37,275 nt of DNA from an uncultured Eubacteriales bacterium (lineage in GTDB: Bacteria; Bacillota; Clostridia; HGM11514). The stretch spans positions 1 through 37,275 of the forward strand of contig CABUMF010000018.1 in the NCBI GenBank assembly GCA_902492655.1, in the 5' to 3' direction. The stretch's first letter is position 1, and every line of letters starts with the position of its first letter. Made by a program: the position numbers and the translations under genes. Positions 8,628-17,535 of this stretch are shown here, in pieces. Below the pieces are notes generated by a model, which ran no database searches, was not told the DNA's origin, and saw nothing but the letters and a program-made list of their open reading frames with translations.

Positions 8628-9134
8628 TTATAAATTTATAATTTGGCGAATTGTTGTACTGCCTTTTTCAAGGGATACGCTTCCCGTACGGCAGAGTTCA
8701 AGTATTGTAAAATTACGCATAAGATTTATAAAATCGTCTATTCTTCTTGTTGTGTCTGTCAGCCTGAGCATAATGGAGTCTTTGGAATAATCAACTGTTA
8801 CGGCACCGAACCCTTCAGCCGCACTTCTTATATCCTCTCTTGATTCCGCATCGTTTTTCATTTTGATAAGAAGCAACTCACAGCTTATGGAATTGTCATC
8901 GTTAAATTCCTCGATATAGCAAACATCGGGAAGCTTATAAAGCTGATTGATAAGCTGTTGTTTTGAAGCTTCCTCTCCGCCGAAAACAACCGTAATTCGG
9001 GAAAGCTCGCTTGTTTCCGTTTCACTTACGGTGAGAGCGTTGATATTAAACTGACGGCGTCGGAACATACTTGTTACACGATTCAGCACACCGAACTGAT
9101 TTCTTACCAAAACCGCTACTGTGTATCTGCTCAT
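8628..9134 (-). CDS. ilvN: acetolactate synthase small (regulatory) subunit
   Basis: This is the regulatory subunit of acetohydroxyacid synthase. It stimulates the catalytic subunit and confers valine feedback inhibition. The 168-aa protein has an N-terminal ACT domain (TVAVLVRNQFGVLNRVTSMF, about residues 4-75) and a C-terminal ALS_ss_C domain. Its ATG overlaps the ilvB stop (TAATG) and the ribosome binding site (GGAGG) is inside the end of ilvB, so the two subunits are translationally coupled. The names ilvN and ilvH are both used for this family. Confidence 0.95.
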   Translation of the reverse strand: MSRYTVAVLVRNQFGVLNRVTSMFRRRQFNINALTVSETETSELSRITVVFGGEEASKQQLINQLYKLPDVCYIEEFNDDNSISCELLLIKMKNDAESREDIRSAAEGFGAVTVDYSKDSIMLRLTDTTRRIDDFINLMRNFTILELCRTGSVSLEKGSTTIRQIINL

Positions 9135-10804
9135 TATTCCACCTCCGCCTTTGTTATTATATCATCTATGCTGCCGCCGGGCGGAAGCATAGGAAGAACA
9201 AATTCATCCTTATCTATTTTGCAATCAATGATGTATGGCCCTTCCTTTAAAAATGCCCGGCCGAGAGCCTCATCAAGTTCCTCTACGGTTGAAACAGCCT
9301 CACCTTCTGCCCCGAAGGCACGGGCAAGCTGTGAAAAATCGGTTTTTCTGTCAAGCACCGTATTGCTGTAATGTTTGTTGAAAAACAATGTCTGCCATTG
9401 CCTTACCATTCCGAGAACACCGTTATTTAAGATGAGAATAACAATGGGAATATTGTAGGTAACTGCTGTTGCAAGCTCCTGAAGGCACATACCGAAGCTT
9501 CCGTCCCCCGTAATCAGCACCGTTCTCTCGCCCGTTCCGAACGCCGCACCGATTGCCGCTCCGAAGCCAAAGCCCATCGTACCGAGCCCACCGCTTGAAA
9601 CGAACCTGCGAGCTGTCCTAAAGCTTAAATTCTGTGCTGCCCACATCTGATGCTGACCAACATCGGTACAAACCGCGGTGTTTTCGCCCAGATGCTTATT
9701 AAGTGTCAAAATCGCCCTTCTCGGAGTCAAGCCGTCACGGTTATCCAAATAGCTTTCTTCCTTTTCAATAAGAGCCTTGACCTTTTTCGTCCACTCGGGC
9801 TTTTTCCCCTCGTTCAGCAAAGGGATAAGCTTTTGCAGCGTGAGCTTGACATCTCCCCTGAGACCGCAAGTAGAGTTAACTGTCTTACAAAGCTCGGATC
9901 CGTCAACATCAATATGAATGATCTGTGTACCCTTTGCGAATTTCGCACGATTACCGGTAACTCGGTCATTAAAGCGAACTCCCAGCGAGATTATAAGATC
10001 CGCCTTATGCATTGCCATTGATGATGCATAATGTCCGTGCATTCCCTGCATTCCCAAAAACCTCGGATGATCGGTAGGTATCCCGGAAAGTCCCATAAGA
10101 GAACAGCCTATCGGAGCGTCGATTTTTTCGGCAAGGGCAAGCATTTCATCCTGTGCATTTGAGGTTATAAGCCCTCCGCCGAAATAAACGAACGGCCTTT
10201 TTGCCGAGTTGATATAGCTTGCGGCTTCCTCGATACGAACCAACTTTGCCGCACTCGAATCTTCTTTTTCCACAGGTGCTTTAGGATCATATTTGCATTT
10301 TGCTACCTGAACATCCTTCGGAATGTCGACAAGCACAGGTCCCGGTCTTCCGGATTTTGCAAGTGCAAACGCCTCTCTTACGGTATCTGCAAGATCTTCG
10401 ACCGAACCCACAAAATAATTATGCTTGGTTATTGGAAGCGTTATACCGGTAATATCAATTTCCTGAAAGCTGTCCGTTCCTATTTGAGATGTGGGAACAT
10501 TTCCGCAAATTGCGACCATCGGTATAGAATCAAGGTATGCCGTTGCTATTCCCGTTACAAGATTTGTGGCACCGGGCCCTGATGTTGAAATAACAACTCC
10601 GACCTTTCCGGTAACTCTTGCATATCCGTCTGCGGCGTGTGCAGCACCCTGCTCATGCGCCGTCAGGATATGATTTATTTCGTTTTGATGACTGTAAAGG
10701 CTGTCATAAACATTTATAATCTGTCCGCCCGGGTATCCGAAAACCGTATCACAGCCTTGCTCAATCAATGTTTTTACAAGTATATCTGCGCCCGAAAGAA
10801 GCAC
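9134..10804 (-). CDS. ilvB: acetolactate synthase large (catalytic) subunit
   Basis: This TPP-dependent enzyme condenses two pyruvates, or pyruvate and 2-oxobutanoate, in the first common BCAA step. Seen in about 556 aa: N-terminal PYR domain with FGYPGGQI and the catalytic Glu in HEQGAAHAADGYARVTG, the central FAD-type domain, and the C-terminal PP domain with the TPP/Mg motif GDGSFGM...LNNGVLGM. I chose GTG 10804 because GGAAGGAG lies 8 nt upstream; a TTG codon 18 bp further upstream overlaps that ribosome binding site. The ribosome binding site sits on the last codons of leuB. Confidence 0.96.
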   Translation of the reverse strand: MLLSGADILVKTLIEQGCDTVFGYPGGQIINVYDSLYSHQNEINHILTAHEQGAAHAADGYARVTGKVGVVISTSGPGATNLVTGIATAYLDSIPMVAICGNVPTSQIGTDSFQEIDITGITLPITKHNYFVGSVEDLADTVREAFALAKSGRPGPVLVDIPKDVQVAKCKYDPKAPVEKEDSSAAKLVRIEEAASYINSAKRPFVYFGGGLITSNAQDEMLALAEKIDAPIGCSLMGLSGIPTDHPRFLGMQGMHGHYASSMAMHKADLIISLGVRFNDRVTGNRAKFAKGTQIIHIDVDGSELCKTVNSTCGLRGDVKLTLQKLIPLLNEGKKPEWTKKVKALIEKEESYLDNRDGLTPRRAILTLNKHLGENTAVCTDVGQHQMWAAQNLSFRTARRFVSSGGLGTMGFGFGAAIGAAFGTGERTVLITGDGSFGMCLQELATAVTYNIPIVILILNNGVLGMVRQWQTLFFNKHYSNTVLDRKTDFSQLARAFGAEGEAVSTVEELDEALGRAFLKEGPYIIDCKIDKDEFVLPMLPPGGSIDDIITKAEVE

Positions 10805-10809
10805 GATAA

Positions 10810-11877
10810 TCACTCCTTCCAAATGTTTTTAATAATCAAATCTCCACACTCTTTGCAGCCCACAAGCTTTCCCGAATCATCCATAATGTCAGCCGTTCTG
10901 TAGCCTTCGTCAAGATAAGCCGACACCGCATTTTCTATTGCATCCGCTTCCTTGGGCATATCAAAGCTGAATCTGAGCATCATTGCCGCAGAAAGAATTG
11001 TACCGATAGGATTTGCAATGTCCCGTCCGGCAATATCCGGAGCCGAACCGTGAATAGGCTCATAAAGACCGCATTCGCTCGCTCCGAGACTGGAGGAAGG
11101 AATCATTCCTATAGAACCGGTTATCATGGATGCCTCATCGGAAAGAATATCTCCGAACATATTCTCTGTAACGATTACATCAAATTGAGCAGGATTTTTC
11201 ACAATCTGCATTGCGCAATTGTCAACAAGCATATCCGAAAGCTCCACATCCGGGTATTCCTCGCAAAGCCTGTGCATAACCTTTTTCCAAAGCCTGCTCG
11301 AATCAAGCACATTGCTTTTTTCAACCGAGCACAGCCTCTTATTTCTCTTTCTTGCGGTTTCAAAGCCGATTCTGCCGATGCGCTCAATCTCTTCTTCGCT
11401 GTATTTCAAAATATCGGTCGCAACGCCGTCCTCAGTCTTATGCTCACCGAAATAAATTCCGCCGATAAGTTCACGAACGATTATAAAATCAATCCCCTTG
11501 TCAACTATGGACTTTTTAAGAGGAGAGGCATCGCTGAGCTGCGGCCATATTTTAGCGGGACGGTTGTTTGAATAAACACCCATTCCTGCACGAAGCCTCA
11601 GAAGTCCCTTTTCAGGTCTTTTGTCCCCGGGGACATCGTTCCATTTTTCGCCACCGACCGCTCCGAGCAGAACGCTGTCGGATTCCAAGCACTTTTTAAG
11701 CTCCGATTCCGGCAGAGGATCTCCGAACTTATCTATGGCGCAACCGCCCATGTCAACATCCGTATAATTAAAGGTGTGACCGTAAATTTCAGCTATTTTA
11801 TCAAGAACCCTTATAGCCTGATTTACTATTTCGGGGCCTATTCCGTCGCCCCTTATTACTGCAATGTTTTTAGTCAT
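10810..11877 (-). CDS. leuB: 3-isopropylmalate dehydrogenase
   Basis: LeuB oxidatively decarboxylates 3-isopropylmalate to 2-oxoisocaproate with NAD+. The protein of about 355 aa carries NIAVIRGDGIGPEIV at the N-terminus, the substrate Arg-rich region (LLRLRAGMGVYSNNRPAKIW) and the Mg/NAD motifs (VDNCAMQIV, DEASMITGSIGM, EPIHGSAPDIAG). ATG 11877 is favoured because AGGAGG lies 9 nt upstream; the ATG at 11886 directly abuts that ribosome binding site. The start overlaps the end of leuD by 8 bp. Confidence 0.96.
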   Translation of the reverse strand: MTKNIAVIRGDGIGPEIVNQAIRVLDKIAEIYGHTFNYTDVDMGGCAIDKFGDPLPESELKKCLESDSVLLGAVGGEKWNDVPGDKRPEKGLLRLRAGMGVYSNNRPAKIWPQLSDASPLKKSIVDKGIDFIIVRELIGGIYFGEHKTEDGVATDILKYSEEEIERIGRIGFETARKRNKRLCSVEKSNVLDSSRLWKKVMHRLCEEYPDVELSDMLVDNCAMQIVKNPAQFDVIVTENMFGDILSDEASMITGSIGMIPSSSLGASECGLYEPIHGSAPDIAGRDIANPIGTILSAAMMLRFSFDMPKEADAIENAVSAYLDEGYRTADIMDDSGKLVGCKECGDLIIKNIWKE

Positions 11878-12367
11878 TTGCGGCATCCTCCTTAAGTGAT
11901 TTCAAAAGTCCGCCGCACTTTATAATATTCTGAATGAACGGTGGAAAAGGTTGAGCCTTATATGTTTTTCCTGTGGTTATATCGGATATAATACCGGTGT
12001 CAAAATCAACCTTCACTTCATCGCAGGCAGAAATTTCTTCCGCCGCTTCCTGACATTCCAAAATCGGAAGTCCGATATTTATTGCATTACGATAAAAAAT
12101 TCTGGCAAAGCTTTTAGCAATCACACATCCCGTACCGCAGGTTTTTATTACAAGCGGAGCGTGTTCACGGGAAGAACCGCATCCGAAATTCCAGCCCGCA
12201 ACCATAACATCGCCCTTGTTCACTTTTTTTACAAACTCGGTATCAATATCCTCCATGCAGTGGAGCGCAAGCTCTTTTGCGTCGGGGGTATTAAGATAAC
12301 GCGCAGGGATAATAACATCCGTATCAACATTATCGGGATATTTGAAAGCTTTTCCTTGAGTATTCAT
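11870..12367 (-). CDS. leuD: 3-isopropylmalate dehydratase small subunit
   Basis: LeuD forms the swivelling domain of isopropylmalate isomerase together with LeuC. The 165-aa protein shows TDVIIPARYLNT, the substrate-binding GCGSSREHAP and the typical SFARIFYRNAINIGLP. It is the short LeuD type found with the approximately 420-aa LeuC of Clostridia and archaea. An AGGAGG inside the leuC end precedes the ATG, and the stop overlaps the leuB start. Confidence 0.96.
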   Translation of the reverse strand: MNTQGKAFKYPDNVDTDVIIPARYLNTPDAKELALHCMEDIDTEFVKKVNKGDVMVAGWNFGCGSSREHAPLVIKTCGTGCVIAKSFARIFYRNAINIGLPILECQEAAEEISACDEVKVDFDTGIISDITTGKTYKAQPFPPFIQNIIKCGGLLKSLKEDAAND

Positions 12368-12371
12368 TGGC

Positions 12372-13631
12372 TCAAACCTCCTTGTATTCTGTGATAAAGC
12401 CTGTCAAAGCGCTTGCCGCCGCCGTGTGCGGTGATGCAAGATATACTTCGCTGTCAACATGCCCCATTCTGCCGACAAAGTTACGGTTAGTTGTTGCAAT
12501 GCACCTTTCTCCTGCCGCCAAAATTCCCATATATCCTCCGAGACAAGGGCCGCAGGTAGGAGTTGAAACAACTGCGCCTGCGTCAATAAACGCCGTATAC
12601 CAACCTCTCTCAACACATTCACGGAGAATTTGCATTGTTCCCGGGATAATGATGCAACGAATACCATCCGCAATTTTTTTGCCGTTAAGGATTTTGTAAG
12701 CCGCTTCCATGTCTTCCATTCTTCCGTTTGTGCAGGAGCCTATTACAACCTGGTCAACCTTTATATCGTGAAGCTCGCTTGCGGGACGAGTATTTTCGGG
12801 AAGATGAGGACAAGCAACGGTCGGTGTAATACTGCCAAGGTCAATCTCTATAACCTTTTCATATTCCGCATCCTTGTCTGCTTCAAAAACCTTCGGAGCT
12901 CTTTCACTTCTGCCGTTTAAGTATTCCAATGTAACATCATCAACCGGGAAAATACCGTTCTTTGCACCTGCTTCTATAGCCATATTGCATATGCAAAGGC
13001 GGTCATCCATCGAAAGCCCGTGTGCTCCCTCACCGGAAAATTCCATGCTTTTATAAAGGGCACCGTCAACTCCGATCATTCCTATAATTGTTAAAATAAC
13101 ATCCTTACCGCTGCAATTTGAGGGAAGCCTTCCCGTAAGATTGAACTTTATTGCGGAAGGCACCTTGAACCACGCCATGCCCGTTGCCATTCCTGCCGCC
13201 ATATCGGTTGAGCCGACACCGGTTGAGAACGCACCGAGCGCTCCGTAGGTACAGGTATGACTGTCCGCACCGATTATGCAGTCACCTGCGGTAACGACGC
13301 CCTGTTCGGGAAGGAGTGCGTGCTCAATTCCCATTTTACCCACATCGTAAAAATGGCTTACGCAATGAGAGCAGGCAAATTCACGGCAGGTTTTTGACTG
13401 TTCCGCCGCTTTTATATCCTTATTGGGAACAAAATGGTCAAGCACTATTGCAACCCTGTCCTTATCAAAAACCTTTTCAAAGCCCGCTTTGTTGAACTCA
13501 TTAACCGCAACAGGGGTTGTAATATCGTTACCGAGAACAATATCAAGCTTTGCGTTTATAAGCTGACCTGCCTCCACGCTTTCAAGCCCTGCGTGGGATG
13601 CAAGGATTTTTTGAGTCATGGTCATACCCAT
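12372..13631 (-). CDS. leuC: 3-isopropylmalate dehydratase large subunit
   Basis: LeuC is the aconitase-like [4Fe-4S] subunit that interconverts 2- and 3-isopropylmalate. The 419-aa length matches the HacA/LeuC2-like short family. Cluster ligands are visible in VIGSCTNGR and in CGPCLGGYMG, and ADSHTCTYGALGAF is the usual aconitase stretch. The start ATG 13631 has GGGAGG 8 nt upstream and overlaps the leuA stop region (TGATATG). It pairs with leuD, 4 bp downstream. Confidence 0.96.
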   Translation of the reverse strand: MGMTMTQKILASHAGLESVEAGQLINAKLDIVLGNDITTPVAVNEFNKAGFEKVFDKDRVAIVLDHFVPNKDIKAAEQSKTCREFACSHCVSHFYDVGKMGIEHALLPEQGVVTAGDCIIGADSHTCTYGALGAFSTGVGSTDMAAGMATGMAWFKVPSAIKFNLTGRLPSNCSGKDVILTIIGMIGVDGALYKSMEFSGEGAHGLSMDDRLCICNMAIEAGAKNGIFPVDDVTLEYLNGRSERAPKVFEADKDAEYEKVIEIDLGSITPTVACPHLPENTRPASELHDIKVDQVVIGSCTNGRMEDMEAAYKILNGKKIADGIRCIIIPGTMQILRECVERGWYTAFIDAGAVVSTPTCGPCLGGYMGILAAGERCIATTNRNFVGRMGHVDSEVYLASPHTAAASALTGFITEYKEV

Positions 13632-13632
13632 A

Positions 13633-15306
13633 TCAATTACCTCCCTTAGTCATATTGTAAAACGCACTGAGAAGTGCCTTTGTATTTGCTGTAATAACAT
13701 CGGTATCGGTACCGGCGCCCCAGAACATTTCGCCATTTTCGTTTTCAAGCCCGATATAGGATGCCGCAACACTCTGAGAGCCTTGTCCCTGCATACTGTG
13801 CTGAGTGAACACCTGCAAGGTGTACTGCTCGCCCGTAAGCTCGCAAAGAGCGTTGTTGATAGCACTTAATGTACCGTTTCCTTCTGCCTGAAGCTCTGTT
13901 TCAACGCCGTCCTTTTCAAAGGTAATTTCAATCTTCACCGAATCATTTTCACGAACAAAGTCGAAATCCGTTACCTCGATGTTACCCTTTATATTAAGAT
14001 AATTTTCCGTGAAAATTTCAAGAATTTCATCAGGCTTTAATTCCTTATGCTCGTGATCCGATATGCCCTTGCACAAATAGCTGAAAGCCTCACGCATTTT
14101 TGCGGGAAGATTATATCCGTAAGACTGCTCGAGAAGATAACCTATGCCGCCCTTGCCGGACTGCGAATTAACACGGATTACATCCGCATCATAGGTTCTG
14201 CCAATATCCTGAGGATCAATCGGAATATAAGGAACATTCCACTGATGAAGCTTGTTTTTCTTTCTGTACTTCATGCCCTTTGCTATGGCATCCTGATGTG
14301 AACCCGAAAATGCCGCAAACACCAAAGCGCCTGCATACGGTGCTCTTTCGTAAACATGCATACGGGTGCACTTTTCATACTCATCAACAAGATAGGTCAT
14401 ATTTGAAAAGTCAAGCTTGGGATCCACACCGTGAGAATACATATTCATCGCCAAGGTCACAATGTCGACATTGCCTGTTCTTTCGCCGTTTCCGAAAAGC
14501 GTTCCCTCAACACGGTCGGCACCTGCCAGGAGTGCAAGCTCCGTATCCGCAACTCCCGTTCCCCTGTCATTGTGGGGGTGGAGCGAAAGGGTAACAAATT
14601 CGCGATATTTAAGATTCTTGCTCATATATTCAACCTGAGATGCATATACATGGGGAAGGCTCATTTCAACCGTAACCGGGAGATTGATAATTACATTGTT
14701 GTTCTCACTCGGCTCCAGTACATCTAAAACGGCATTACATACCTCAAGTGCATATTCAGGCTCGGTTCCCGTAAACGATTCGGGAGAATACTCAAAGCGG
14801 AAGTTTGCATCATACTCATCGGCAAGCTTTTTAACAAGCTTTGCGCCGTCAACCGCAATTTTCTTGATTTCCTCTTTACTCTTTTTGAACACCTGCTCAC
14901 GCTGAGCAACACTTACGGAATTATAAAAATGAATGATTGCATTGGGCGCACCCTTGCAGGCATCAAATGTTTTGCGAATGATATGCTCGCGGCACTGTGT
15001 AAGAACCTGAACCGTAACATCATCGGGAATCATGTTGTTATCTATAAGCGTTCTTAAAAATTCGTATTCGGTTTCGCTTGCCGCCGGAAAACCAACCTCA
15101 ATTTCCTTGAAGCCGACATCCAGAAGCACCTTGTAATACTCAAGCTTTTCTTCAAGGCTCATAGGAATTACAAGACTCTGATTACCGTCACGCATATCAA
15201 CGCTGCACCAAATAGGGGGCTTTTCAATATGATCTTTTTCAACCCATGTATTGTATTTTTTGTCTACCGGGAAATATCCCACTCGATACTTACTTGAATC
15301 CATCAT
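13633..15306 (-). CDS. leuA: 2-isopropylmalate synthase, long (type 2) form
   Basis: LeuA condenses acetyl-CoA with 2-oxoisovalerate, the committed leucine step. The 557-aa protein has the N-terminal TIM barrel with CSVDMRDGNQSL (metal Asp, catalytic Arg), the metal-binding HPHNDRG and a C-terminal LeuA dimer/regulatory domain (about residues 430-557) that binds leucine for feedback inhibition. The N-terminal sequence and length correspond to the second IPMS subfamily seen in Actinobacteria and some Clostridia, rather than the B. subtilis form of about 510 aa. GGAG lies 9 nt before ATG 15306. Confidence 0.95.
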   Translation of the reverse strand: MMDSSKYRVGYFPVDKKYNTWVEKDHIEKPPIWCSVDMRDGNQSLVIPMSLEEKLEYYKVLLDVGFKEIEVGFPAASETEYEFLRTLIDNNMIPDDVTVQVLTQCREHIIRKTFDACKGAPNAIIHFYNSVSVAQREQVFKKSKEEIKKIAVDGAKLVKKLADEYDANFRFEYSPESFTGTEPEYALEVCNAVLDVLEPSENNNVIINLPVTVEMSLPHVYASQVEYMSKNLKYREFVTLSLHPHNDRGTGVADTELALLAGADRVEGTLFGNGERTGNVDIVTLAMNMYSHGVDPKLDFSNMTYLVDEYEKCTRMHVYERAPYAGALVFAAFSGSHQDAIAKGMKYRKKNKLHQWNVPYIPIDPQDIGRTYDADVIRVNSQSGKGGIGYLLEQSYGYNLPAKMREAFSYLCKGISDHEHKELKPDEILEIFTENYLNIKGNIEVTDFDFVRENDSVKIEITFEKDGVETELQAEGNGTLSAINNALCELTGEQYTLQVFTQHSMQGQGSQSVAASYIGLENENGEMFWGAGTDTDVITANTKALLSAFYNMTKGGN

Positions 15307-15312
15307 AATTCA

Positions 15313-15690
15313 TTACTCCTTTTCCGCTATTACTTCCACCTCGACAAGAGCGCCTTTGGGAAGCTCCTTTACAGCCACGCAGCTTCTTGCGGGCTTTTCT
15401 GTAAAATACTGTGCATACACTTCATTGAATTCGGCAAAATCCGCCATATCATTAAGAAAGCACACCGTTTTGACCGCACTTTGCAAAGATCCGCCTGCGG
15501 AAGACAAAACCGCCTCCAAATTTTTGCAAACTCTGTGAGTCTGCTCTGCAATGCTTTCGCCCTCCAAAACACCCGTTTCGGGATTCAGAGGAATTTGTCC
15601 GGATGTAAAAATCAGATTGCCTACAACCGTTGCCTGTGAGTACGGGCCGATTGCCGCCGGTGCATTATTTGTGTGAATTTTTATGCTCAT
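15313..15690 (-). CDS. ridA: RidA/YjgF-family enamine/imine deaminase
   Basis: RidA hydrolyses 2-aminoacrylate and 2-aminocrotonate, the reactive enamines released by PLP dehydratases, to the 2-oxo acids and ammonia. The protein of about 125 aa shows NAPAAIGPYSQA at the N-terminus and the conserved Arg in ARSCVAV followed by VEVEVIA. I chose ATG 15690 because GGGAG lies 7 nt upstream; an in-frame TTG at 15708 overlaps that ribosome binding site. It is immediately downstream of ilvA, whose product it would quench, and upstream of leuA. Confidence 0.93.
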   Translation of the reverse strand: MSIKIHTNNAPAAIGPYSQATVVGNLIFTSGQIPLNPETGVLEGESIAEQTHRVCKNLEAVLSSAGGSLQSAVKTVCFLNDMADFAEFNEVYAQYFTEKPARSCVAVKELPKGALVEVEVIAEKE

Positions 15691-15711
15691 AATATTAACT
15701 CCCTTCAAAAA

Positions 15712-16902
15712 TTAAACTAATTTAAAACCTTCGTCACGAAGTGTTTTCGTAATAAGGTTAACATGTTCAAAATCTCTCGTTTCCATTTCTATACGGAGGA
15801 AACAGCCGTTGACACTCTCGGTATCTCCCTTTTCGTAGTGAACGCCGGTTACGTTTCCGCCGCAATCGGCAATGATTGAGGATATTTCCTTTAGCTGTCC
15901 GGGCTTGTCGATAAGCTCTATCAGCAGGCTTGTGGAACGGCCGGACTTAAGCAAGCCTCTGTCTATTACACGGGACAGGCTTGTAACATCAATATTTCCG
16001 CCCGATACCACCGCAACGACACGCTTGCCTTTAAGGTTGAATTTATCAAACATGACAGCCGCCACAGCGGTTGCGCCGGCACCTTCGGCAATCATCTTCT
16101 GCTTCTCTATCAGAGCAAGAATAGCCGAGGAAACCTCATCGTCGCTCACAAGTGCAATTTCATCCACATACTCGCTTATATATTGGAATGTGTTTTCTCC
16201 GGGTTGCTTTACCGCAATACCGTCTGCAATAGTTGACACACTTTCCAAGCACTCAATTTTACCGTCATTAATCGAATTGTACATACTCGGAGCGCCGACA
16301 GCCTGCACGCCGTAAACCTTGACTGAGGGACGAATCTGCTTAACGGTATAGGCAATGCCCGAAATCAAACCGCCTCCGCCGATAGGAACAACAATGGCAT
16401 CAATATTATCCAAATCATTCAATATTTCAAGAGCAATCGTACCTTGTCCGGCAATGACATCCTCATCGTCAAAGGGATGAACAAAGGTATAACCCTCACT
16501 GTCACGAAGCTCCAGGGCTTTCCCGTAAGCGTCATCATAACAGCCCTCTACCAAACAGACCTCCGCACCGAAGCCTTTTGTTGCCTCAACCTTTGAGATA
16601 GGCGCCGTATCCGGCAAGCATATGATAGACCGTATTCCGTTTTTGGTTGCCGCAAGAGCCACGCCCTGCGCGTGATTTCCGGCAGAGCAAGCAATAACGC
16701 CTTTTTCCTTCTCCTCTTTGGAAAGCATCGCAATTTTATATGCAGATCCTCTGACCTTAAACGAGCCTGTTATTTGCAGATTTTCGGGCTTTAGGTACAG
16801 TTCACACTCGGGAGCAATGCCGTACGCCCTTACAACATTGGTTTCACGAATTATATTTTTCAGCACAGTCTGTGCATCGAATACTTTGTCAAGGGTTAAC
16901 AT
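15712..16902 (-). CDS. ilvA: threonine ammonia-lyase with C-terminal ACT domain
   Basis: This PLP enzyme deaminates threonine to 2-oxobutanoate, the entry to isoleucine. The 396-aa protein has the PLP-lysine motif ITGSFKVRGSAYK near residue 50, the phosphate-binding GGGGLISG loop, and a single ACT domain over the last 75 or so residues (SLLIELIDKPGQLKEI). This is the TdcB-like length, shorter than the two-ACT IlvA of E. coli. As first gene of a BCAA operon it is expected to serve biosynthesis. AGGCGG precedes the ATG, and the T-box leader lies directly upstream. Confidence 0.94.
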   Translation of the reverse strand: MLTLDKVFDAQTVLKNIIRETNVVRAYGIAPECELYLKPENLQITGSFKVRGSAYKIAMLSKEEKEKGVIACSAGNHAQGVALAATKNGIRSIICLPDTAPISKVEATKGFGAEVCLVEGCYDDAYGKALELRDSEGYTFVHPFDDEDVIAGQGTIALEILNDLDNIDAIVVPIGGGGLISGIAYTVKQIRPSVKVYGVQAVGAPSMYNSINDGKIECLESVSTIADGIAVKQPGENTFQYISEYVDEIALVSDDEVSSAILALIEKQKMIAEGAGATAVAAVMFDKFNLKGKRVVAVVSGGNIDVTSLSRVIDRGLLKSGRSTSLLIELIDKPGQLKEISSIIADCGGNVTGVHYEKGDTESVNGCFLRIEMETRDFEHVNLITKTLRDEGFKLV

Positions 16903-16957
16903 CTTAATTCCGCCTTTCGTTATTTAAGTCTATACATTTGTTGTGTGGCCTTAAGGT

Positions 16958-17000
16958 AAAACAAAACCCGTCTCAAAGCCAAGCTTGCTTTGAGACGGGT
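16958..17000 (-). terminator. T-box-controlled intrinsic terminator
   Basis: A perfect 14-bp stem (16966-16979 with 16987-17000; arm ACCCGTCTCAAAGC) has a 7-nt loop and is followed on the - strand by TTTTGTTTT. It is the regulatory terminator of the leader. The competing antiterminator would use the T-box motif at 17021-17033. Confidence 0.92.
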
Positions 17001-17245
17001 GTAAATACAACTTTAGCACTCGCGGTACCACTCAAATTGCGGAAAAAATCCGCCAACTCATTGAAGTCTAACAACTTCTATGCACTAACGTAGCAAACAC
17101 GGGTAGCCCTAAATGAAAATCTCAGGCTTCCGGCTCAAAAGTGAGAGGTCAAGGATATACAACACACTGAATTTCACCAAACATCAGCTCTCTGAAGTGC
17201 CTTTCTCGGTGACCGTTCTTCGTCACAGCCTTTACATATTTATTA
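16958..17245 (-). promoter_or_regulatory. T-box leader (probably tRNA-Ile responsive) of the ilv-leu operon
   Basis: The - strand carries the T-box core GAGTGGTACCGCG (17021-17033) and the terminator. The distal Stem I signature AGAGAGCTGATGTTTGGTG lies around 17176-17194. Stem I lower pairing is GGTCA (17210-17214) with TGACC (17147-17151). The strand just 5' of TGACC should contain the specifier; ATC (Ile) at 17154-17156 fits best, but the specifier call is tentative. The bulge UGGU would pair with tRNA ending ACCA, consistent with tRNA-Ile or tRNA-Leu. Uncharged tRNA would favour antitermination and expression of all 11 genes. Confidence 0.93.
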
Positions 17246-17251
17246 CCGTAT

Positions 17252-17280
17252 ATTATAGCATAATAAGCCGTAAATGTCAA
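17252..17280 (-). promoter_or_regulatory. sigma-A promoter of the ilv-leu operon
   Basis: On the - strand TTGACA (17275-17280), a 17-bp spacer and TATAAT (17252-17257): a full consensus promoter. The predicted start is near 17245, giving a leader of about 340 nt before ilvA. Confidence 0.92.
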
Positions 17281-17297
17281 GTGTTTTTTTGAAGAAT

Positions 17298-17483
17298 TTA
17301 TTCTTCTTCCGTTATTAGGCTGTTTACGGAAGGTATATTGTACAAAATAACTACTCCGATTACCGTAAAAATAAGTTCGGGAAGCATATATGCGCCGTTG
17401 TAGCACAAGGAATATGCGTATTTGTTCCAGCCTTCCCATGCAAATTCACCGAAAAGAACCGCACCGGAAATGAAGCAGAACCG
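17298..17483 (-). pseudogene. C-terminal remnant of a ThiT-like thiamine transporter
   Basis: About 61 codons from RFCFISGAVLFGEFAWEGW to the stop match my memory of the end of the thiamine-binding ECF S-component ThiT (FAWEGW, YAYSL.YNG, then a hydrophobic last helix). ThiT proteins are about 170-200 aa, so roughly 110-120 N-terminal residues are missing. The reading frame opens inside the TPP-riboswitch terminator, without a ribosome binding site or a plausible start. The family call rests on local similarity; the truncation is plain from the position directly behind the riboswitch. It is presumably a deletion relic, unless the assembly has lost sequence here. Confidence 0.75.
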
Positions 17484-17491
17484 TTGCCGAG

Positions 17492-17522
17492 AAAAAGCCG
17501 CAGGCAAAAATAGGCCTGCGGC
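17492..17522 (-). terminator. intrinsic terminator of the TPP riboswitch
   Basis: A 9-bp perfect stem GCCGCAGGC/GCCTGCGGC (17514-17522 and 17497-17505) with an 8-nt loop is followed on the - strand by TTTTT (17492-17496). It is the expression platform downstream of the TPP aptamer. Confidence 0.9.
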
Positions 17523-17535
17523 AAGATGAGCACAT

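Noticed and set aside
10805..10822. TTG start extending ilvB by six codons
   Set aside because: The TTG overlaps the ribosome binding site GGAAGGAG that serves GTG 10804.
15691..15708. TTG start extending ridA by six codons
   Set aside because: The codons contain the ribosome binding site GGGAG for ATG 15690, and the family N-terminus begins at MSIKIHTNN.
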